From assembly GCF_001686985.1 (NCBI RefSeq), contig NZ_CP015322.1, forward strand, positions 744,001 through 808,000: 64,000 nt of DNA, read 5' to 3'. Below are positions 1-8,668 of the stretch, one piece after another (the first letter of the stretch is position 1; every line of letters begins with the position of its first letter). The position numbers and the translations under genes were made by a program. Below the pieces are notes generated by a model that was given only the letters and a program-made list of their open reading frames with translations, was not told the DNA's origin and did not search any database. Source of the stretch: Mesorhizobium amorphae CCNWGS0123 (GTDB lineage Bacteria; Pseudomonadota; Alphaproteobacteria; Rhizobiales; Rhizobiaceae).

Positions 1-449
1 TCGGATTCGACGCTTTCGGATGAGCCGGTTCGCTCCGCGAACAGCTCGTCCACGATATAACGATTGATGTCAGCACCGCTGGAGAGATCGGCACTGATGA
101 CCGCGATACCACGTCGTACATGACGCTGAAGGCAGTCATGAAAAACGTCCTCGTCCTGGAACAGGTCTCTTCCTTCGTAGATGGACAACAGGCCGCGATA
201 GAGGTCCGTAAAATCCTCCTGCTCGCCTTTGCCTTCGCCGGTGAGCTGCTGCGAATGGAGCTCTGCACCTCCAGGCCTTGCCGAGACGGTAGCATAGGTC
301 TCGGGATCGGGGGCCTCGGCTATTTGCAGGGACCGCGTCAAGGCTATGCGGGCGATGGTCCACCACTCGAGGTCGCGATTCCAACCCTCCTTCATGATCC
401 GAGAAAGCTGGTCCTTCTCCTTCGGAGTGATTCTGACACGAGCAACCAT
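1..449 (-). CDS. Second DndE-like protein, C-terminus beyond window edge
   Basis: The reading frame opens with ATG at 449 and is still open at base 1 (at least 149 residues). The start overlaps the stop of the upstream ATPase gene as TAATG, so translation is probably coupled. Residues 1-45 (MVARVRITPKEKDQLSRI, then a helix ending TIARIALTRSLQ), a GGAELHSQQLTGEG segment, an acidic DFTDLYRGLLSIYEG segment and a late HVRRGIAVIS segment follow the order seen in DndE proteins. DndE is a small DNA-binding partner of DndC/DndD in DNA phosphorothioation. Ordinary DndE is about 110-140 residues, so this copy is longer or carries a C-terminal extension that cannot be seen. It pairs with the second DndD-like ATPase just as the 142-residue protein pairs with the first. 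Family assignment is by motif order and context only. Confidence 0.6.
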   Translation of the reverse strand, partial: MVARVRITPKEKDQLSRIMKEGWNRDLEWWTIARIALTRSLQIAEAPDPETYATVSARPGGAELHSQQLTGEGKGEQEDFTDLYRGLLSIYEGRDLFQDEDVFHDCLQRHVRRGIAVISADLSSGADINRYIVDELFAERTGSSESVES

Positions 450-2479
450 TAGCGCAATTCCACCAAAGCTTCTTCGACGACACGAGCTGCGTCGCCGGTA
501 TCGTTCTGGATCGTGTAGTGGCGCCGGACGTGTGGCTCCAACAGGCCGCGCTTCCGCGTATCAAGCTCCGCGTTCGTCGGCAGGATCAGCACTTGGTGCG
601 AAAGTACTGGATAATAGGCGATCAGAAGATGGTCCTGGTTCTCGCGATCGATGCGGCCCAGAGGAGTGTCGATAATCACCGGCATCTTCACGCCGGCGCT
701 GTCCTTGAGAGCCCAAAGGAGCGCTGTCGCTACGAGCTGCTTCATGCCGCTCGACAGGCTCGTACGACCCAGCTGCCGTCCGCCCTTCTCGAAGTATGTC
801 ATGACATAAGTATCGTCGATACCGATGCGATCTATCAAAGGATGATCGATGATCCGTTTGAATCGATCGTTGATCGTCTCCTCCAGACTGGCTCGGGTCG
901 CAGACTTGAGACTTTCGCCGATATCGTTCAACGCCTTCACCAGCTTCAGCAGATAGCGCGTGCGAGCCTGATCGGCGGTGGCCTGCGTCTGCGAGGCAAG
1001 AAGCGACTCGATCCTCTTCTTGAGGTCGGTTTGGGCGGCGACGGCCGCAGCGACCTCGTTACTCAGCACGCCTTTGCGTTGATTGTAGTTGGCGACAGCA
1101 CCCTCGAGCTCTTCAATGCGATTGGTGACCGCTCGGTATTCCTCAACGTTGGCCTGCGACCCCACCTCGAGATGCAGCAAGGCTTCGGTCACGTCGTGCA
1201 GTTGTAGCTTTTCGCGATGGACGTCCAGCATGTCGCGGACTAGGTTCTCGCGCTCGCCTTCGCCCACCGAGAGCCAATGGTCGAGCGTTCGGCGCAGGCG
1301 CTCCATCACTAGCGGATCGGTGGTGACGAACAATCCGGAGGGCTGAACTTCTGCAACCGCGCTCTGCAATTGCTCGGCGATATGCCCCGAGATCTTCTCC
1401 GCTCGTTCGGGAGACAGAGCTGAGTCGGCTTCCTTCACCCATTCCAACAGTTGACCGGAAACGGCCCGAACGAACCTATGCTCGGACGAGCTTCCCGCCG
1501 CGAGTTTGGCCTCCACCTGCGAAGCGAGCTGCCGGAGGAGCCGCAGGTTGCCAAGCAACGGAACGGAAAAAGGGACCTTCGCGACGATGCCGTCGGTGAG
1601 CTCGCCGATCCTTTCGAGCAGTTCTTTCTTTCGCGCCTCCAGGGCCTTGCGTTGAACCTCTGATGCCCCAGAGCTCAGATTGGCCTTCCGCAGATGAAGA
1701 CGTCTGAGTTCGATACCGTCATTGCTCAGAGACACTTCGATCTCCGCAAGTTCGTCCTCTGCGTTCAACTGGGTAGTCTGCGCCTTTGCCAAGGCCGCCT
1801 GGGCTTCGTTGACTCTTTGCCGCAGCTCATTGCGCGCGTTTCGTTCTCGCCGTTCACTCGCCAGAACCTCTATCTCCTTGGCGAGGTCCTCGACGAAGGT
1901 GATGCGGAGGAGCTTGTCGAAATCGGATTGCAGGCTGCCGGTTGACTCGGCTAAGCTCTTGATGTCTTCGCCGTCGAAGAAGAAGAAGCGCACCAGGTCC
2001 GGAGGCAGCACGCCGGCGAGGAATTCTTCGGCGGTGGACGCTGCAATGCGTTCACCCGCACGGTCCACATAGACACCGTAGGATAGGTCTTCGCCTTCCA
2101 GCGTCCACCACCGCACGCCGGTGCAGACTTCCCCGGTGTCGTCGATCCATTCGATGTTGACCCTCGCTTCGACTGGTTCCCCCTGGCTCGCTTTTCTCAG
2201 ACGTGCCCTGCGATTGATCACCCCCGTCCAACGAGCGTTGTCCCCGAGAACGAACTGCTTATGTGGCAGGATATGACCAGGGAAACCGACGGTACGGTAC
2301 TTGGTGTCGTCCATACCGGTGAAGAACAGCTTCACGGCATTCAGGAAGCTCGTCTTGCCCATGCCGTTCCTGCCCCAGATAAGCACGACATTTCGTTCCG
2401 CGGTCGTGTCGGACAGATTAAAGGCGACCTCGCCGTCGTATGCGAACACGTTCGCAAGAGTGATGCGATTGAACTTCAT
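449..2479 (-). CDS. Second DndD-like SMC/Rad50-type ATPase
   Basis: 676 residues. Walker A is near the N-terminus (WGRNGMGKTSFLNAV, residues 34-48), followed by a FFFFDGEDIKSLAEST motif typical of DndD-type ATPases. A long coiled-coil centre (about 190-520, rich in E, R, L and A) leads to a C-terminal ABC signature (LSSGMKQLVATALLW) and a Walker B with D-loop (MPVIIDTPLGRID). DndD hydrolyses ATP and is thought to nick or remodel DNA so that sulfur can be inserted. This gene is distinct in sequence from the 726-residue DndD upstream and is separated from the small gene by only 3 bp. It may act with the second DndE-like protein as an alternative modification or restriction module; that role is inferred. 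Start ATG 2479 places the beta-strand MKFNRITLANVFAY at the expected start of the ATPase fold. Confidence 0.8.
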   Translation of the reverse strand: MKFNRITLANVFAYDGEVAFNLSDTTAERNVVLIWGRNGMGKTSFLNAVKLFFTGMDDTKYRTVGFPGHILPHKQFVLGDNARWTGVINRRARLRKASQGEPVEARVNIEWIDDTGEVCTGVRWWTLEGEDLSYGVYVDRAGERIAASTAEEFLAGVLPPDLVRFFFFDGEDIKSLAESTGSLQSDFDKLLRITFVEDLAKEIEVLASERRERNARNELRQRVNEAQAALAKAQTTQLNAEDELAEIEVSLSNDGIELRRLHLRKANLSSGASEVQRKALEARKKELLERIGELTDGIVAKVPFSVPLLGNLRLLRQLASQVEAKLAAGSSSEHRFVRAVSGQLLEWVKEADSALSPERAEKISGHIAEQLQSAVAEVQPSGLFVTTDPLVMERLRRTLDHWLSVGEGERENLVRDMLDVHREKLQLHDVTEALLHLEVGSQANVEEYRAVTNRIEELEGAVANYNQRKGVLSNEVAAAVAAQTDLKKRIESLLASQTQATADQARTRYLLKLVKALNDIGESLKSATRASLEETINDRFKRIIDHPLIDRIGIDDTYVMTYFEKGGRQLGRTSLSSGMKQLVATALLWALKDSAGVKMPVIIDTPLGRIDRENQDHLLIAYYPVLSHQVLILPTNAELDTRKRGLLEPHVRRHYTIQNDTGDAARVVEEALVELR

Positions 2480-2482
2480 GGC

Positions 2483-2677
2483 CTAGGCTTTGATCTTTTC
2501 GAGCTCTGGCTCGACCAACGCCGATATTTCACGACGCAGGCCCGGACGTGCGCCCCAAGCCAAGAGGTCCTTATGCTTGGACTCGAGCTCGATCAGTCGG
2601 CGAACGATCTGCGGGTCAACATCCGATGCCTTACAAACAGCATCGATTATTTTGTCTTTTAGATTTCGGTCCAGCAT
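2483..2677 (-). CDS. Small conserved-looking protein within the dnd operon
   Basis: 64 residues, start ATG 2677. It lies 53 bp after the first dndE-like gene and 3 bp before the second DndD-like gene, same strand, so it is very likely part of the operon. The protein is predicted to be all alpha-helical and charged (MLDRNLKDKIIDAVCKA ... IVRRLIELESKHKDLL ... ALVEPELEKIK), with one cysteine and no membrane segment or signal peptide. I recall small proteins of this kind being annotated next to DNA-modification ATPases, but no function can be assigned from sequence. A connector or regulator of the ATPase is a guess from position. Codon use and tight spacing argue that it is a real gene rather than a chance frame. 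Confidence 0.65.
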   Translation of the reverse strand: MLDRNLKDKIIDAVCKASDVDPQIVRRLIELESKHKDLLAWGARPGLRREISALVEPELEKIKA

Positions 2678-2730
2678 GCGCCCCCCACAGGAGCATCTAT
2701 AAAGCCGGATACGGGAAACGCCAAACTATT

Positions 2731-3159
2731 CTACAGCCTTGCATCGCTCAGCAGTGTCTGGGCCAGCAGTTCGGGATGCTGGTCTAGATCGTCGGAAATC
2801 TCGGACAGGCCTGTCATTCCTCGATGCCAATGGGAACCTACCAGTTCTTGGAAGGAACGGCGCGACATGGGGATCGCATGGCTGTGCTGAACAACCAAAG
2901 CCACCCACAGGGCCAATTCTGCTTCGTCCGATCCGAAAAGGATGTCGCCCTTAATCGGTTTTCCCGCCCCGTCCGGCATATCCTTGGGAAGGGCGGGGAT
3001 GCGAAGCGAAAGTGCAATGGCCAGGCGTGCCGGCTGATACCGGTACTGAAAGCCAAATTTCTTCATCAGTGTCGTGTTGAGGCCGTCCGCGTCGCGCGAG
3101 GTTCGGAAGTCCGCGCGGATGATGTCGCCTAGCTGGAAAGCATCCGGGGAGGAAGTCAT
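2731..3159 (-). CDS. dndE: DndE-like DNA sulfur modification protein
   Basis: 142 residues, ATG 3159, overlapping the dndD stop by 4 bp (ATGA). The order of elements fits DndE: an N-terminal helix (DIIRADFRTSRDADGLNTTLMKKFG), the conserved RYQPARLAIALSLR helix, a PIKGDILFG strand-loop, a helical LALWVALVVQHSH segment and a late SHWHRGMTGL segment. DndE is the small subunit that binds DNA and associates with DndC/DndD during phosphorothioation. Position directly after dndD is the canonical place. It is more divergent from textbook DndE than the partial copy at the window edge, and I base the name on motif order plus synteny. The following small gene starts 53 bp downstream on the same strand. 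Confidence 0.72.
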   Translation of the reverse strand: MTSSPDAFQLGDIIRADFRTSRDADGLNTTLMKKFGFQYRYQPARLAIALSLRIPALPKDMPDGAGKPIKGDILFGSDEAELALWVALVVQHSHAIPMSRRSFQELVGSHWHRGMTGLSEISDDLDQHPELLAQTLLSDARL

Positions 3160-5336
3160 GCCGCATGTCTCTCGAAGTATCCCAGGGCGATCCGCGTGCC
3201 TCCGATCCCTGTCTCGGATGGCACGTATTCGAGATGGAACTCGTCGTGGACCTTCGGGGAGATCAAGCGATAGTAAGCGCTGCCCACCTCCTCCGGCTGC
3301 GATAGCAGGACCGCCTGAACTGATCGACCGGAGAGGAAACGCAGTATCCTTTCGCGGTGCTGAGTGTCGAGGCGTCCGAGCGGAGTGTCGATTATGAGTG
3401 GCAGCGGGCCGTCGAGGAGCTCCGAGATCGCTGCCGTCAGGGACATCGCGAAAATCTGGTTCTCACCGGCCGACGCGTCGTTCTCGCGTAGATCCCTTCC
3501 CTGTCGATCTAGGAGTGATACCATCCCGCGGCTATCGATGGCGATGCGCTCGACCACCCCTTTGTGGGCGAGCTGCCGATAGATGGCCGTGACTCTCTCT
3601 GCGAGAATCCCGTAATACTCCGGGACGATGCGTTCGATTGCCCGGTTGACGATCATGACGACCTCATTGGCTAGCTCAACCGAAACGAGCATGGGAGAGG
3701 ACACCTTGCGAAGGGCTCTGCGCTTTTCCCACTCGGCATTGATCGGCACCATTCTGCCCTCGATGCTGCCCAGGGCCTGATCGATCCGACGCCTTTCGGC
3801 ATCAAGAACAGCGATGGAGCTATTGATGGTGGACAGCTCCCCTGCCAGACGCTCACGTTCCTGGTCGGCGGATGCTCGCGCGGACAACAGCGTGTTCCGA
3901 GCTGAAATGCTCGCCTTGAGTTGCTCGATGGCCGCCAGGCTGTCTCTGATGAATTCCATACCTTCTTTGCGCACATCGGCCATCGTCTGCACGATAGGCC
4001 CGATGCGATGCCCTTCCAAATAGGCATGGCCGATTGGAAGTTTTTTCTCGCTTAATGCGGCCCATGCCTTTTCAACTCGATCGACGACGAGCTTTTCCGC
4101 GTCGAAGTCCAATCGCGGCTCGAGGCTGCGAAGTTGTCCCACCAGCGCGCTTAACCCCTCCGGTGCAGCAAGGGATTCGCCAAGTCCTTGCTTGAGGGAA
4201 CGTTCCGTGGCGGCAAGCAGGGATTTGCCCACGAGTGCTATTGGCAAATGTTTGGTAAGCGACAGTCGCAGGTCGTCGCGCAGCTTGCGCAGTTGCGCCT
4301 CCTCGCCATGCCTGAGATGGAGTTCTTCCTGCTTGTCGTTGTAGGTGCCGTTGCCCAGCGCGCCCAAACCCTGAACAATCTCGTCGCGATGAACTTGTAG
4401 AGGATGCAGCTTCGCCTCGACTTCGATCAAATCGCCCAACGCGCGCTCCCGCTCCGCACTGATAGCCTGCCACTTCAGAGCAGCAGCAGCTTCCGCGTCG
4501 TCTGCCTGTATATCCCGCGCCCTGTCCCTGGCGTAGTCCTTCAGGTCGTCGACGAGACCTTTCAAGGTCGAAATGCCCAATGCGCTTTCGATGCCGAACC
4601 GAACCTGTTCGGAGAGATCCCTCTCGGCGAGACGGCGGACATGTTCGCCATCGAACAGGAAAAACGGCATCATGCTCGGCGGAGCGATTAGGCGCGAGAT
4701 CGTTTCCTCGTAGTATTCGGCGAGCTCCCGATCCGCTGGAACAGGGACGATGTCACGGTCCTCTCCAGTTCGCAGGACAAGTTCCTCGTCCTCTTCCAGA
4801 AACCGGCCAGCATCGTCCAAGTACCAGTGGCGTTCGATCTCCAAAAGCCCTTGGCGAGTCACAAATTCGATCGTCACCTGAATCATGCGTTCGCCGGCCT
4901 CAAAGGCGGGCCTGTGCATGGCCCGCTCAATGAAAAGGCGGTATTCTGTCCGACGGCCCCCTCCTTCACCGGCTCCCAGCCCTTCGCCCTCGATGCTGCA
5001 TCTGCTGCCGTACAGCCCCATGGTTAGGGCTTGCAGGATGCTGGTCTTTCCATTGCCATTGTTGCCACCGATCAGGGTCAACGGACGGTTAGTGTCATGG
5101 ATGCCGAGCTGCACTGTTCCGGAGCGAAAAGCCTTCCAGTTCGTCATGGTCAGACTTCGCAGGCGAAAGCCACCTCCCGCCGGCCCGAGCGACCTGGCCG
5201 CAGACGTTGGAAGATCGAGCACGTCCCCAACGCCCTCGGCAAATATCTGATCGAACTGGGCGAAAAGGCGTCGCCTGTTGCCGACTCCCTCGCAGGAACG
5301 TCGAGCATCCATCAACTGAGAAATCGGATCACCCAT
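3156..5336 (-). CDS. dndD: DndD, SMC-like ATPase of the phosphorothioation complex
   Basis: 726 residues. An N-terminal extension of about 55 residues precedes the first ATPase strand (FRLRSLTMTNWKAF). Walker A is GGNNGNGKTSILQAL (about 89-103), followed by FFLFDGEHVRRLAERD, a long coiled coil (about 250-560), the signature SAGENQIFAMSL and Walker B with D-loop PLIIDTPLGRLD (about 650). This is the DndD architecture, a Rad50/SMC-type ATPase that supplies ATPase activity to the DNA sulfur insertion complex. It begins 21 bp after dndC and overlaps dndE by 4 bp. The N-terminal extension is unusual; an internal start nearer residue 55 cannot be excluded, although no better ribosome site was seen. 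It is the better of the two ATPases for the name dndD because it directly follows dndC. Confidence 0.85.
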   Translation of the reverse strand: MGDPISQLMDARRSCEGVGNRRRLFAQFDQIFAEGVGDVLDLPTSAARSLGPAGGGFRLRSLTMTNWKAFRSGTVQLGIHDTNRPLTLIGGNNGNGKTSILQALTMGLYGSRCSIEGEGLGAGEGGGRRTEYRLFIERAMHRPAFEAGERMIQVTIEFVTRQGLLEIERHWYLDDAGRFLEEDEELVLRTGEDRDIVPVPADRELAEYYEETISRLIAPPSMMPFFLFDGEHVRRLAERDLSEQVRFGIESALGISTLKGLVDDLKDYARDRARDIQADDAEAAAALKWQAISAERERALGDLIEVEAKLHPLQVHRDEIVQGLGALGNGTYNDKQEELHLRHGEEAQLRKLRDDLRLSLTKHLPIALVGKSLLAATERSLKQGLGESLAAPEGLSALVGQLRSLEPRLDFDAEKLVVDRVEKAWAALSEKKLPIGHAYLEGHRIGPIVQTMADVRKEGMEFIRDSLAAIEQLKASISARNTLLSARASADQERERLAGELSTINSSIAVLDAERRRIDQALGSIEGRMVPINAEWEKRRALRKVSSPMLVSVELANEVVMIVNRAIERIVPEYYGILAERVTAIYRQLAHKGVVERIAIDSRGMVSLLDRQGRDLRENDASAGENQIFAMSLTAAISELLDGPLPLIIDTPLGRLDTQHRERILRFLSGRSVQAVLLSQPEEVGSAYYRLISPKVHDEFHLEYVPSETGIGGTRIALGYFERHAA

Positions 5337-5357
5337 TGGATGAAGTCGCGCTGTCGA

Positions 5358-6494
5358 TCATGCGTGCTCCTGCTCGAGGAGCAGGACGGTGTCCTCGGCC
5401 CATATCTTTCGAATTGCGCCTATTTCCTCGGTGGATATTAGCCCTATGCCGACTTCTTCCTGGATCGCCAGAAGGCGGTCAAGGATCTCGCGCCGAGCAT
5501 CCAGCGTGAAAGGCCCCGGTATCAAGCGCCCTTCGCCCACGAAGTTAAGGGTACCGTTGCGGCGCGTCGCCGAGCGCTTTGAACCATCCTCGCGGATAGC
5601 CTTCAGCCAATCTCGAAACTCCAACAGCGGCTCGAGATCGCCGTAACCCGCTTCGATGAAGGATTCCGCGCTCTTGTCCTTCTCCACGACGGTGCACGTC
5701 CAGCAACCGAAGCGGGACGAGGCGGTTCCGCAGGACGGTGCCTCAGATTTGTCGGTCACCAAGGGGCATTCTCCACCCCCGGCATTGCGATACATCGTAA
5801 CGAGCTCACGATGCGTCCCGCCCCAAGGAGGACTGGACTGCAGGAGAGTTTGCCAGACCTCGTCGGTAGTCAACTCAACGATGGGTTTGAAGACGAAGCA
5901 GTTCTGCAGGCTGTTGTGCGGATTGAGGCGTTCGCCATTGTCGTAGCGTTCCACGCTGCGGGCGCGCTGGGTCGATTCCGTACGTCGAACGCCGAGGAGG
6001 AGAATGGCCTCACCGGACTCTGCGACCTGCGATTTGATGTAGGTGGTGGTCGGGGCGATCTTCATTCGGTCCGTGCACCACCTGAAAACGCGACTGGGGG
6101 ACGGATATCCACGTCCTATCAGATTTACCCAGAACGTCTGATCCACTTCGGGGACGGTCTTGGCGACCACGACCGGCAGCCGAAGAGGCATAATTGCTTT
6201 GCGGATTCTCTCCAAGACTTGGTCGAGATGCCTAGCGATTACGGGACTCTCGACCAAAGTGTCGTTGGCAACGACATGGACTGTTCGGTTACGACGACGC
6301 GGGGGCAGGCTCAACAGCATCTCCAGCACCAACTGGGCAAGGAGTGTGCTGTCCTTGCCGCCGGAGAAGCCGATGATCCAGGGGGTGCTGTGCTCATGCA
6401 GGTACTCGTCTTTGAGCTGGGACATGATCCCGCCGAGCTTCGCCCCGAGGGACATGTCTACGTTGGAAGCTATTGGACCTGAGGAAGCAATCAT
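5358..6494 (-). CDS. dndC: DndC, PAPS-reductase-like sulfurtransferase with Fe-S cysteines
   Basis: 378 residues. An ATP-pyrophosphatase P-loop lies at residues 44-49 (SGGKDS in IGFSGGKDSTLLAQL). Downstream a cysteine cluster C-X11-C-X8-C-X2-C (ECPLVTDKSEAPSC ... CWTC, about residues 240-280) fits the iron-sulfur ligands of DndC. The enzyme is thought to activate the DNA phosphate backbone and deliver sulfur received from a cysteine desulfurase. Its start overlaps the dndA stop by 4 bp (ATGA) and its stop lies 21 bp before dndD, so all genes are in one operon. Length is within the range I expect for short DndC proteins (others exceed 450). Assignment is strong because of the PP-loop, the cysteine cluster and the neighbours. 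Confidence 0.9.
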   Translation of the reverse strand: MIASSGPIASNVDMSLGAKLGGIMSQLKDEYLHEHSTPWIIGFSGGKDSTLLAQLVLEMLLSLPPRRRNRTVHVVANDTLVESPVIARHLDQVLERIRKAIMPLRLPVVVAKTVPEVDQTFWVNLIGRGYPSPSRVFRWCTDRMKIAPTTTYIKSQVAESGEAILLLGVRRTESTQRARSVERYDNGERLNPHNSLQNCFVFKPIVELTTDEVWQTLLQSSPPWGGTHRELVTMYRNAGGGECPLVTDKSEAPSCGTASSRFGCWTCTVVEKDKSAESFIEAGYGDLEPLLEFRDWLKAIREDGSKRSATRRNGTLNFVGEGRLIPGPFTLDARREILDRLLAIQEEVGIGLISTEEIGAIRKIWAEDTVLLLEQEHA

Positions 6495-7639
6495 GAGCGG
6501 TTCCTTGCGGATCTGAGGCTAGCGACGGCAGAAGCAATGAAAGCAGCAGCCTCGTCGACCTGCTGTAGCGTAGTGAAGCGGCCCAAGCCAATGCGAATTG
6601 CCGTTTCTGCCCGGGCTTTGTCGAGACCGATCGCGAGCAGGACGGGCGACGGCTCGAGCGAATGCGCGGAGCATGCAGAACCGGTCGAAATGGAAAGATG
6701 CTCCCGCAGCGACATAACCAGCGCTTCGCCATCGACACCATCGATGCACAGATTCAGATTGCCGGGCAGACGACGATCCAGCCGGCCATTTACGCCGATG
6801 CTGGGGATGCTGGAAAGTTGGGCCAAGAGACGGTCCCGCAGGGCGGCCACGCGTACGGCCTCATTTGCGAGTTCGTCAGAAGCGAGTTCGCAGGCCGTGC
6901 CGAAGGCAACCGCCATCGGCGCGGAAACTGTGCCGGACCGCAACCCACTCTCCTGGCCGCCTCCGACCAGATGGGGTTTCATCTTGGCTCGCAGGCGACG
7001 CGCCACAAACAGCGCGCCTGCGCCAATCGGGCCATGCATCTTGTGGGCGGATATGCTAGCGAGATCCAAGGCGCCTACGTCAACGGGTACCTTGCCCGCG
7101 GCTTGGGCCAGATCCGAATGCATCAGCGCGCCATGTGCCCTTGCCAACGCAGAGATCCCCGATATGTCCTGGATGGTTCCAATCTCGTGGTTGGCCCAAC
7201 CTACGGACACCAAACCAGTTTGCGCGGTGATCCTAGCGGCGATGGCTTCCATCCCTATGGCCCCATCTGATGCTGGGGCAACGACGACGACCTCAAACCC
7301 GCGCTTGGTCAAGGCGCCCGCGGCCTCCAGAACGGACGGGTGCTCAAGGCCCGAAACTATCAGATGCATCCGACCCAATTCCTCCAAGCGATCGGCGACC
7401 CCGATAAGCGCAAGGTTGTTGGCCTCGGTTGCCCCAGATGTGAGCACGATCTCCGAAGGTCTGGCCCCCAATAGTCGAGCGATCTGCGCCCGCGCCATCT
7501 CGACACTAGCGTGGGCTCGCGTACCATGGACATGCGTAGAATGAGGATTGGCGTCGACCTCATCGAACGCACGAATCATGGCGTCCCTAACCCGTGGATC
7601 GATTGGTGCATGGGCGTGGTAGTCGAAGTAGTGCGGCAT
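6491..7639 (-). CDS. dndA: DndA-type cysteine desulfurase (PLP enzyme)
   Basis: 382 residues, class V aminotransferase fold of the NifS/IscS family. Recognisable parts are YFDYHAHAPIDPRV at the N-terminus, NPHSTHVHG, TSGATEANNLAL, NHEIGTIQD, the PLP-binding lysine region SISAHKMHGP (about residue 200) and the catalytic cysteine loop STGSACSAH (about residue 321). It transfers sulfur from L-cysteine as a persulfide and here would feed DndC. It is the first gene of the operon; the promoter must lie in the 307 bp upstream. Its closest functional alternative is a general IscS, but the 4-bp overlap with dndC makes a dedicated DndA role likely. No dndB, the usual negative regulator, was found beside it. 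Confidence 0.88.
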   Translation of the reverse strand: MPHYFDYHAHAPIDPRVRDAMIRAFDEVDANPHSTHVHGTRAHASVEMARAQIARLLGARPSEIVLTSGATEANNLALIGVADRLEELGRMHLIVSGLEHPSVLEAAGALTKRGFEVVVVAPASDGAIGMEAIAARITAQTGLVSVGWANHEIGTIQDISGISALARAHGALMHSDLAQAAGKVPVDVGALDLASISAHKMHGPIGAGALFVARRLRAKMKPHLVGGGQESGLRSGTVSAPMAVAFGTACELASDELANEAVRVAALRDRLLAQLSSIPSIGVNGRLDRRLPGNLNLCIDGVDGEALVMSLREHLSISTGSACSAHSLEPSPVLLAIGLDKARAETAIRIGLGRFTTLQQVDEAAAFIASAVASLRSARNRS

Positions 7640-7946
7640 CTCTGGGGTTCATTCCTATTTGGCCGGGCTATCCGGGACTCCAACAACATCGGATCAATCG
7701 TCTTCGAACAATGATGCGCGATTCAGTGCCCGGCGGACAAGTGCTGCTTCGGCAGTGAGTGCCGATGATCATCGCGCAGAATTTGTTCCCCGAAGCCGGC
7801 ATCGGGAGCGTCGAGAACCTCTCTTAACTGCGTCGCCCGCGCAGGATGTCATGATGACCGGCATCCATCACTGCTGTACACGTAATCGGGATTTCGGTTT
7901 TCGCTAATGATGAGATTCCGGAGACAGCCACTCAAGGCATTTCATC
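7640..7946. other. Intergenic region between dndA and the left ScpB gene
   Basis: 307 bp between the divergently placed 5' end of dndA and the 3' end of the ScpB gene. It must hold the dnd operon promoter (reading leftward), but I could not pick out a convincing sigma-70 pair. No convincing open frame, repeat or RNA structure was seen. No trace of dndB is recognisable here. Confidence 0.4.
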
Positions 7947-8663
7947 TCAACGATCTGCCTTTTGCTCCTCCTCCTCATTAGCCAGGCCGATCGTAATTGC
8001 ATCCGCCAACAGCTTCTCTTTGCTCAGCAGCCCGGCATCCTCGAGTGCCTCGAAATTCGGCAGGTCGCGCAGCGTGTCGAGGCCGAACTCCAGCAGGAAT
8101 TCCTTGGTCGTGACATAGGTGTAGGGCGCGCCCGGAGTCGGGCTGCGGGGACAGGACCCAATCAGCTTCGCGCCGCGCAGATGACCGATGAGATCGCGGC
8201 TGATTTCCTTGCCGAAAAAGGAAGAAAGCTCGGCCCGGGTGATCGGCTGGAAGTAGCTGATGCACATCAGCACGAGCACCTCTGACTGCGTGAGGTCTGC
8301 CGCGCGTTCGTTACCGCCGACTGCGGCGCGGATGGCGTCGGCATAGGCCGGCCGGGTCAGGTGCCGAAAACCGCCGGCGACGGCGACCAGGTCGTAGGGT
8401 CGGCCGCGCAGCTCGTCGCGAATGTCGTCGATGAGGAGATCGATGCTGCAGCTCTTGCCGACAACGCGCGCCAGCGTCTCGCGGCTGACCGGCTCGCTGG
8501 CCGCGAAAATGGTAGCCTCGACGCGGTGCATCCATTCGCGCCAGCGCGCTTCCGGCGGCAGGTGGTCCAGCTCGCGATCAAACAGCTGGTCAACTGATCG
8601 TCGTTCGCCCGATCGACGGTCATCTGACCGGCTCCCCCCTCGCCTGCGCGCTGCGTCCGCCAT
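7947..8663 (-). CDS. ScpB-like condensin-accessory protein, left copy
   Basis: 238 residues from ATG 8663. After a basic, low-complexity N-terminus (about 25 residues) it has the two winged-helix domains of ScpB: WMHRVEATIFAASEPVSRET (first wHTH; the A-S-E-P-V-S core is diagnostic), RPYDLVAVAGGFRHLTRP, LTQSEVLVLMCISYFQPI and GAPYTYVTTKEFLLEFGL, then a C-terminal DLPNFEALEDAGLLSKEKL. Chromosomal ScpB binds the kleisin ScpA in the SMC complex; plasmid copies next to DUF1403 genes may serve plasmid segregation (inference). It starts 5 bp after the DUF1403 stop. The near-identical right copy is at 20073-20786 in opposite orientation. The open frame continues upstream of 8663 only because the neighbouring gene is frameshifted. 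Confidence 0.85.
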   Translation of the reverse strand: MADAARRRGGSRSDDRRSGERRSVDQLFDRELDHLPPEARWREWMHRVEATIFAASEPVSRETLARVVGKSCSIDLLIDDIRDELRGRPYDLVAVAGGFRHLTRPAYADAIRAAVGGNERAADLTQSEVLVLMCISYFQPITRAELSSFFGKEISRDLIGHLRGAKLIGSCPRSPTPGAPYTYVTTKEFLLEFGLDTLRDLPNFEALEDAGLLSKEKLLADAITIGLANEEEEQKADR

Positions 8664-8668
8664 GATCG

